Source: Termitomyces sp. T153
Lineage: Eukaryota > Basidiomycota > Agaricomycetes > Agaricales > Lyophyllaceae
DNA: 64,000 bases
Direction of reading: 5' to 3'
Assembly: GCA_018296165.2 (NCBI GenBank)
Contig: JACKQL020000043.1
Span: 186,001 to 250,000, forward strand
The notes beneath the pieces were generated by a model. That model saw nothing but the letters and a program-made list of their open reading frames with translations. It made no database searches and was not told the DNA's origin. This document shows positions 57,872 through 64,000 of the stretch, piece after piece (the first letter of the stretch is position 1; every line of letters starts with the position of its first letter). A program made the translations under genes and the position numbers.

Positions 57872-58816
57872 GCTTGGTTAATGATCGAATGAGGTGCGGC
57901 ATACCTTGGACCTCGCGGTGCCCAGAAAGTTCCCGTATGTTCATGGGTGAGAGTTGAAATAAAGTCGACGGTCGACCTCGCCGCCGCAGCGGGCTCTACA
58001 GCTGAGAAAAATTAAGTAGATGACGGACACTTTCTCTCAGAGACAACTTACCTCCGCCCGATTCCCAGTACTTATCGTAACCAACGCCCCTCGTCATGTC
58101 TGTTCTCATGAATCCGGGCTTTTCGATCACAATGGTCAATTGTAACATCAGCGCTGTGTACTTAAGATCTTACGTGAATCATGGTCACTGTGATCCCCTT
58201 ATCATAGAAGTCATTTGCAAGTAGCTTTCCGACCATGTTTGCTGCGGCTTTGCTTCCGTGGTGGCCATAATTTCCACCCCCTTCTTCCTTGGTGCGTAGC
58301 TTGATCGAGCCACCCTCAGTAGTGATGAGAATGAATTTTGACGGAGACGCCAAAAGGTCGGTGAGATACCTGTGAGTAAATCGTCTATGACCTAATCAAT
58401 CGTGCCAGAGATGAGATATGTACTTACAGATGATGGGCCAAAAAGACAGGCGCAATGGCGACAACCTTGTACATTTCGACTTCATCTTCGAAATTCGGTT
58501 CACCGAAGGACTAGTAGTTTGTAGGTTAGGAATATCTTCACTCCGAGTCTAGTGTAATACGACGACACACTTCTTTCTTGAAGACTCCTGCATTAACGAT
58601 GACTACGTCAAGCTTCGTCTCCCCCAGGGCCACAGCGATCTTCGCTCCTGCATCTTCGTGAGCAATGTCGATTGGGCTGATGCGTTCTACGCCAGGCGGA
58701 AGCTGGATATCGCTTGAACGAGTGGTTCCAAAGGTCCGATAGCCATCTGCGTGGAGAACGTTTGTGAGCTCATATCCAAAACCACGAGATGCGCCGATGA
58801 CAAGGGCCGTAGGCAT
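57853..58816 (-). CDS. Short-chain dehydrogenase/reductase (atypical active site)
   Basis: Rossmann-fold NAD(P)-dependent oxidoreductase of about 245 residues in four or so exons. The N-terminus MPTALVIGASRGFGYELT carries the nucleotide-binding GxxxGxG loop. It is followed by the Asp-containing SPIDIAHEDAG region, VVIVNAGVF (the NAG motif), LLASPSKFILITTEGGSI with no obvious catalytic Ser, and NYGHHGSKAAANMVGKLL, then after an intron PGFMRTDMTRGVGYDKYW. Where most SDRs have Y-x-x-x-K the sequence reads H-H-G-S-K, with a Tyr two residues earlier. The last exon ends APHSIINQAPQQSL at 57853. The gene converges with the membrane-protein gene through the duplicated segment. Substrate unknown. Start at 58816 fits the fold exactly. 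Confidence 0.88.
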
Positions 58817-61056
58817 ATTCTATATAGTAGATGATGTCTTGAATCGCAATGCTCACAAACAAGCTCACCACAGAAACGTCACAAATATAATCGCGATCGA
58901 TCGAAATCATAGACATCATGTTACTAAATATATACGTTGCCTACGTATACATCTCTTCACGAGAACGTTAACTTATTTTACCGAACCGCGCGAATTTGAT
59001 CAAGCGTATATGGATTGTATTGATGGTGGAGGCAAAGCACCGGCATATCATGAAAGAATTTTTTTGTGGAATTTCCGGAATTCCGGTAAAAAGTTGTGAA
59101 ATACTTGAACATGTCGTTTTTGTAGGCAGAGGGTTCAGGTTTCGGGGGGCGGGGGGAGGGAAATCACAGAATCGAAGAAAGACGGGACCTGGAATGTGGT
59201 TGACAGAAAGGTCCAGTCGAAAGAGCAAAACCCGCTGCGAATACGATATCTCGTGACCTCGAAGTGACCTCACGTGCACCGATTCGGTTGGATTGTCCAC
59301 AGTCAAAAGTCATGCCTCCCAAAAAGTCATGCCCTCCGATCTGTTGATCAATGCGGACTTGATCTTGAGGAGCGCAATGTTTGGAGAGTCTTACTGCATA
59401 AGAAGAGACCGCCTCCTTGGACCCTCCCGGACCATATCCAGAGTCAGATATAACGATTCCCTCGTAGCAGTCCGCATCGTGGATTTCTTTCTGAAGGACT
59501 TTTGGGACCATGCCCATGATGATTACCTAGGATCTACGCCGTATAACCGACTCTACAAAATTAGATCATGTCTCAATCATGCGTGTGACACTAATAAGGA
59601 AATGTACACCGCCATCGTTGCGTTGAGTCATTTGTAACAACAGTACTAGTATTTAATGCGACTGTGTGAGTCCTATCATCGTCTTCCATGATACTTATTC
59701 TGCATGAAGTAAACACTGTCCAGTCCGTTTTGATACGGGAGATCTACACCATTGCAATGTCCCTCTCGACAATCTTTCGACGTGCAGGGACCGGATCCTG
59801 AATGAATTAGGCAAAATTAAGCAGACCAAGACAGAGTGCCATAAAATAGGTGTTAAGTTTCCTAAGTGTTGGTGTTTAGCCTTAGCCTCATCTCTCAGGC
59901 TTAGCTTCGTGATAGATATAGATGTCCTTTCACTGGCCTCTATCATGAACAGTCTTGCTCGAACATGGAAGATGTCAACAACGCAGACAGCTTGAGTTCC
60001 ACTAATCCTGTGACAATCGATGCAGACGTGGCTCATCATCCACGGAGAGTGCACACGATGGTGATCAGGTCAGTACTCTATTATTATGACAAGTATTGCT
60101 TCTCTTATGGATCATTTAACAGAAATATGCAGCAACAGTCTTTACAATCCTTCATGGTTGGCCATGAAGAAAGAGCAAGAAGTTAGCCTTCATAATATTA
60201 TAACGATGGCAAGGGATTTACGTGTTCGCTTTGACCGCTTCGAACTCTGGCTTGAACCAGTGCCTCATCAAGTACGTCCCATGGTCGACTCGCTGTTTTT
60301 CATTCAAGCTTCATTTTATAGGGAAATATCTATGATTTGTGTACGCACAGGAGTTAGATATCATGCCTCTGCAGAACCCACCATGTGTCACCCTCACTGT
60401 CGAGTCTGGGGCTGCAGCTGCTGCGGTGCCAAGGGCAAAGCACTCAAGCTGCCCGATCCAGTCTTGATTGCCATTTGCGCTGCATGTGTTCGTGTTGCGA
60501 ATTTATCCGGTGCTGTCGAGCAAATCAGTTATGTTGGATGATGCGGAAGATATAATGGTACTGGCAAATAATAGGAATATGGCCGAACTTTTTCATGGGC
60601 GTTTACTGTTGAAAGCTATGCGTGATGTGACGCAAGTCCCGGCAGACATCCAGTGACCAAGTCGCGGAGGTCTCGTAGCCTAGGAGGACTTGACCTTCCC
60701 AAGCGGAGAATTCATACATGCAACGTCAGATGCGTGTGCTGGCTGATATACTAGCAAAGAATAATATGCGATTGAATATGGGAATGGTACATTCTAAGCT
60801 ATATCTGCAAGTTTGCTGCACTGATATTGTGTGAAGGAGCCAAGCCAGAATAGACAGAGGCAGCTGCGTATGTTGAATTTTGGTACATAAGACAACCATC
60901 AATGGGACATGCAACTTGTACAGTTGCACTTGAGGCGGCCGTCACAAGTGCTTACCGATTTCCATCCAGATTCATCCTTGCTCGCGTCGCAGTTTTGCCA
61001 CCCCCAGCCGCGCCAGCGATTTTAGACAAGGAACGTAATATCAAGGAAAATAACTA
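58817..61056. other. Mostly gene-free region with one unproven small ORF
   Basis: The left end is the dehydrogenase promoter. A 114-codon frame at 59293-59637 has no recognisable domain. A better candidate, listed separately, lies at 60086-60541. No RNA genes until the tRNA array begins. Confidence 0.4.
60086..60541 (+). CDS. Hypothetical small Cys-containing protein
   Basis: A 151-codon open frame (MTSIASLMDHLTEICSNSL) with helical sequence (HNIITMARDLRVRFDRFELW) and a Cys/His cluster, MCHPHCRVWGCSCCGAKG, that might bind a metal. A following frame (VMLDDAEDIMVLANNRNMAE, to a stop at 60656) could be joined by splicing but I could not prove it. An upstream ATG at 59965 with an intron from about 60068 to 60121 is another option, but that join leads to an early stop. 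No family recognised. Confidence 0.35.
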   Translation: MTSIASLMDHLTEICSNSLYNPSWLAMKKEQEVSLHNIITMARDLRVRFDRFELWLEPVPHQVRPMVDSLFFIQASFYREISMICVRTGVRYHASAEPTMCHPHCRVWGCSCCGAKGKALKLPDPVLIAICAACVRVANLSGAVEQISYVG

Positions 61057-61152
61057 TCTTTGCTAGTATATCGGTTAGTACACGCGCCTGTCATTCTAAT
61101 TATCTAAAGACATTGATCGCGCGAAAGCTGGGTTCGACTCCCAGGCAGAGAG
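61057..61152 (+). tRNA. tRNA-Asp (GTC), copy 1, 24-nt intron
   Basis: Acceptor TCTTTGC pairs with GCAGAGA (one T-G wobble), discriminator G. The D arm is GTATATCGGTTAGTAC, the anticodon stem CGCGC/GCGCG, the T arm CTGGG-TTCGACT-CCCAG. Anticodon GTC at 61090-61092 lies in loop CTGTCA, and the intron at 61094-61117 sits after position 37, the canonical eukaryotic site. Confidence 0.95.
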
Positions 61153-61570
61153 ATGATTGATTGCTGATAATCTACTTTTGTTCACTAGTACGACATCCGG
61201 TCTTAATCAATTTGTGTACGACGTGTAAAATTGAGCACACTTCTGTCGAAGTCAACATTGGCTGTATATTGATTGGCACTTATATGTATGCATCTGGGCT
61301 GTGCGTCCGAATCTGTCACCAAAATGAGCTATTCGTTAGGGCTATATTCGACGCGGGAGGGACAGATACAGATGTTGTAGGTGTTGAACGCCCAACTTTT
61401 GTAAAGTACCAATCATTACTGGGGGAATCCGCATGTTCGCCGTGATCGTAGGGACACGTTGAGAGGGGAGGAGAGGATGGCTCTATATTTGAGAAATGGT
61501 GGTAAGTATAACAAGCATGCACAGGTCTCAAGCTAGATCAAGATTCCTCGTTGTACTTCGGATTTTGAGA

Positions 61571-61665
61571 TCTTTGCTAGTATATTGGTTAGTACACGCG
61601 CCTGTCATTATCTCTCTCTGATATAATGGTCGCGCGAAAGCTGGGTTCGACTCCCAGGCAAAGAG
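61571..61665 (+). tRNA. tRNA-Asp (GTC), copy 2, 23-nt intron
   Basis: Same mature sequence as copy 1 except one D-loop base (TTGG for TCGG) and a fully paired acceptor TCTTTGC/GCAAAGA. Intron 61608-61630, rich in TCT and differing from that of copy 1. Anticodon GTC at 61604-61606. Confidence 0.95.
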
Positions 61666-61928
61666 ATTTCTGTTCCATCATGGATGCTTTGATTTTTGTT
61701 CTGTCGTAATCCGGTCTCCAGGGTCAACCATATACAGTACTTCAAGAGAACTTCTGTCAAAGTCAACGTTGACTGTGTATTAACTAGAACTTATGTATAC
61801 GTTACGCACGTCCGGGACTTTTACTGTAAAATGAGTTATTCGTTAAGATTATGCCAGGATACAAGCATGACCCTTGAAATCGAGGATTTCCCGTTTGAAT
61901 AGGGGCATTAAGATTTGATTTAATAAGT

Positions 61929-62022
61929 TCTTTGCTAGTATATCGGTTAGTACACGCGCCTGTCATCAGTACTGCTTGCAAAATAAACGCGCGAAAGCTG
62001 GGTTCGACTCCCAGGCAGAGAG
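61929..62022 (+). tRNA. tRNA-Asp (GTC), copy 3, 22-nt intron
   Basis: Mature part identical to copy 1 (acceptor GCAGAGA end). Intron 61966-61987, unrelated in sequence to the others. Anticodon GTC at 61962-61964. Confidence 0.95.
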
Positions 62023-62130
62023 TTGTATCCCTGACCTTTCATATATCTTTTTCTTCTTTGCGTCTCTTGCAGAAAAAAAAATGATCACAACAGAGCACAT
62101 ATGATTAGCTATCCAGAGATTGCCATACAC

Positions 62131-62204
62131 TCTTTGCTAGTATATCGGTTAGTACACGTGCCTGTCATGATTACTAACCTGACTTTCAATTCCCAGGCCG
62201 AGAG
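62131..62204 (+). pseudogene. Degenerate tRNA-Asp copy 4
   Basis: The 5' half is intact (TCTTTGC, D arm, CCTGTCAT) apart from one anticodon-stem change (CACGTG for CACGCG). The 3' anticodon stem GCGCGAAAG is missing, the T arm is altered (TTTCAATTCCCAG), and the acceptor end GCCGAGA carries a mismatch. It cannot fold as a tRNA. Confidence 0.85.
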
Positions 62205-62369
62205 ATTGGTGGAAATCCAAGTTGATGTATCCTTTTTTTTCTATAGTAGAAAATTCGGTCCTCGCAATTGATGCTACGCGCGTTCAAGTCTGTCATTGTA
62301 CAATGAATCATTCGTTAAGAGATCGAAAAATCTTCGTTAGAGTTGACATCATGACAACTTCATGTAACT

Positions 62370-62459
62370 TCTTTGCTAGTATATCGGTTAGTACACGCGC
62401 CTGTCATGTGACACTCACAGGTTTCGCGCGAAAGCTGGGTTCGACTCCCAGGCAAAGAG
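62370..62459 (+). tRNA. tRNA-Asp (GTC), copy 5, 18-nt intron
   Basis: Full cloverleaf with paired TCTTTGC/GCAAAGA acceptor. Intron 62407-62424, the shortest of the set. Anticodon GTC at 62403-62405. A run of ten T lies near 62481, about 20 nt downstream, suitable as a Pol III terminator. Confidence 0.95.
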
Positions 62460-62571
62460 CTCTGCTTCTAGTATCTCATCGTTTTTTTTTTCCTTCTTGC
62501 TTTCTGTCCCAACCAGAAAGAAATCATTACAAACAAAGCACATGTGGTTTGTTGCATTCTTATTGATAACT

Positions 62572-62666
62572 TCTTTGCTAGTATATCGGTTAGTACACGC
62601 GCCTGTCATTATCTATCTATGATATGCTGATCGCGCGAAAGCTGGGTTCGACTCCCAGGCAAAGAG
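62572..62666 (+). tRNA. tRNA-Asp (GTC), copy 6, 23-nt intron
   Basis: Mature sequence identical to copy 5. Intron 62609-62631 resembles that of copy 2 in length and TCTATC-type content. Anticodon GTC at 62605-62607. T5 at 62690-62694 may terminate transcription. Confidence 0.95.
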
Positions 62667-62829
62667 CTTCGTAGTTTATGTTCATCGACTTTTTGTTGGT
62701 ATCTTCGCCTCACCAGGCAAGAAATCATCACAACAAAGCACATATGACTTGTTCCATTTACATACATAAGGAGTCAGAGATGAAAATGTGTTTCAAGAAA
62801 AACACACGCGTTCTTTAGCTTTAAACCGC

Positions 62830-64000
62830 TCAGTGAGCACCGATCCCGATCCCGTTACTCATAGCCCCTTCAACACTCTCAACCCCCCCATCCGCATCCG
62901 CATCCGCCTTCTCTACCTCCATCAGATCCTCATTATCCTCCGCGACCTCCTCATCCCCCTCATCCCCGTCCTCGTCCTCACCATCATCCACCTCATCCTG
63001 ATCCTGTTCCTCCAAATCCAGATCTTGATCATCCCCATCTTCCATATCCCCCTCGCCCTCATCACCCATCCCCTCGCCCTCCAGATCCGCGTACCCCACT
63101 CCAGCTGCAGACACAGACACAGACGCAGCCTCACCAAGCTCCTCTTCCCAGTCCACCTCCATTTGGCTGTGGCTCTGACTCGAGTATGCGTGTGCGTGTG
63201 CGTGTGCGTGTGCGGGCAGGACGTGGTGCACGAGCGGCGCGGACGTGAACGGCGCACCAAGGTCTTTGGGTTTAGATTTGGGTTTGATTGTAGGGCGTGG
63301 GGGTGCTGATGCCGCGGCGGCTGCGGCGGCAGTGCCGGATGCAGAGGGGACAGGCGCAGAGGGGGCGGAGGAGGCGGAGGATGGGGGTGGTTTCTTTTTG
63401 TCTGTTTTGGCGTTTGCGCGGTAGACTGGGTTATGTAGCGTGAGATTTAGGTTGGGTGTCTTGTGGAGAGAGGATACGGATATATATACGTACTGATGAG
63501 TTCGTTTTGAAGATTTTCGACGAGGTCGCCGAATTCGATTGTTTCGAGCGCTTTGAGGACGTCTGAGGCTGAGATGGACTTGTGTTGTTTTGAGATTGCT
63601 ACGTCGTGTGCGCTGTGTGTATAGGGATGCGTATAAAAAGATCTGTGAAGAGTCGAGTCAATGATGGAAGAAGACATACGTCGCAGCTGAGGGGTAACAC
63701 AATACTATAAGCACGCGAAATGATATACGGTGTATGACGGGGCATACCGAGGTAGTTGATGAACACAGTCGAGCCCTTCACGAGTGATAACACCGTCTCC
63801 TTCTGCAGTTTTGCATTATCGGGAAGCTATATGTAATGTAATGTAAATATGAGGTATCCTCTGTCATTGTTGGCGTACAGCGGATTTGGCGATTTTGGTG
63901 ACGAGGCTTTTGGGGAGCTCGAAGTTTTCGATGCCGTCGGAGACGAGGTCTTGTTGGGCTTGGGCGGAGATGGGGCCGGAGGGTGCGTCTTTGCGTGGCA
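62830..64000 (-). CDS. dpb4: DPB4/POLE3-like histone-fold subunit of DNA polymerase epsilon (start codon cut by window edge)
   Basis: Histone-fold protein that pairs with Dpb3 in DNA polymerase epsilon, and in some species in ISW2/CHRAC remodelling complexes. The window ends inside the start codon: the last bases read TG CCA CGC on the minus strand, so only the A is missing. Exons give PRKDAPSGPISAQAQQDLV, ELPKSLVTKIAKSA, LPDNAKLQKETVLSLVKG, STVFINYL, then AHDVAISKQHKSISASDVLK and ALETIEFGDLVENLQNEL, which is the POLE3 histone fold in order. The C-terminal half is disordered: an Ala/Pro/Lys linker, an alternating His-Ala run near 63190-63215, and a long Asp/Glu-rich tail like that of POLE3 homologs. 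At least three introns. Stop at 62830-62832. Assignment by fold order and acidic tail; a related histone-fold protein is possible but less likely. Confidence 0.82.

Noticed and set aside
61057..62666. Regularly spaced near-identical repeats that at first look like a repeat array or CRISPR
   Set aside because: Each repeat folds as tRNA-Asp with an intron; spacers are unequal (about 108-418 nt) and the host is eukaryotic.
62788..63309. 173-codon plus-strand ORF rich in Ile, Leu and Pro
   Set aside because: Reverse reading of the Asp/Glu-rich DPB4 tail; such complements always give hydrophobic-looking ORFs.

Overview
The window looks like a chromosomal segment of a filamentous basidiomycete, most likely an Agaricomycete. 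Genes are split by many short GT-AG introns of about 45-60 nt. Several products belong to families typical of that group: F-box proteins with Cys clusters, a macrophage-activating-glycoprotein-like GPI protein, a fungal sesquiterpene-synthase-like protein and a QDE-2-type Argonaute. Both tRNA species present carry introns. There are no operons, ribosome-binding sites or CRISPR arrays. Gene models were spliced by hand from the sequence, so exon edges are predictions.

Layout. 1-9 kb: the C-terminal part of MON2 (+), a convergent secreted GPI-type glycoprotein gene (-), and a conserved protein of unknown role (+). 9.5-12.7 kb: an F-box/Cys-rich gene (-) with a 274-bp segment present three times in tandem. 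14.4-15.5 kb: an EOS1-like ER membrane protein (-). 17.1-18.9 kb: an intronless F-box protein (+). 19.9-20.1 kb: a 206-bp CACTA-like MITE. 21.3-26.8 kb: an AlkB-like dioxygenase (+) and a multi-pass membrane protein with a long Ser-rich acidic tail (+). 29.7-33.2 kb: Argonaute (-) with all four slicer residues. 33.9-36.2 kb: ACH1 (-) with a 12-nt microexon, then tRNA-Gln. 41.6-45.0 kb: a terpene-synthase-like gene (-) with altered catalytic motifs, divergent from an HMG-box factor (+). 50.5-53.0 kb: a Pro/Arg-rich ORF and a single-pass membrane protein (+). 53-58 kb: a segmental duplication split by a CpG-depleted retrotransposon relic and a solo LTR. 57.9-58.8 kb: a short-chain dehydrogenase (-). 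61.0-62.7 kb: six tandem tRNA-Asp copies, five intact and all five with introns. 62.8-64.0 kb: a DPB4-like histone-fold subunit (-), missing only the first base of its start codon.

The genes are mostly unrelated housekeeping or lineage genes and do not form an obvious cluster or pathway. One theme is genome defence: an apparently slicer-competent Argonaute lies in the same window as a transposon relic that has lost nearly every CpG, with CpG loss continuing into the host sequence on both sides. The features most worth a second look are the tRNA-Asp array, the exon triplication in the F-box gene, the terpene-synthase-like pseudoenzyme, and the CpG-depleted duplication. I did not find a wholly new multi-gene system.
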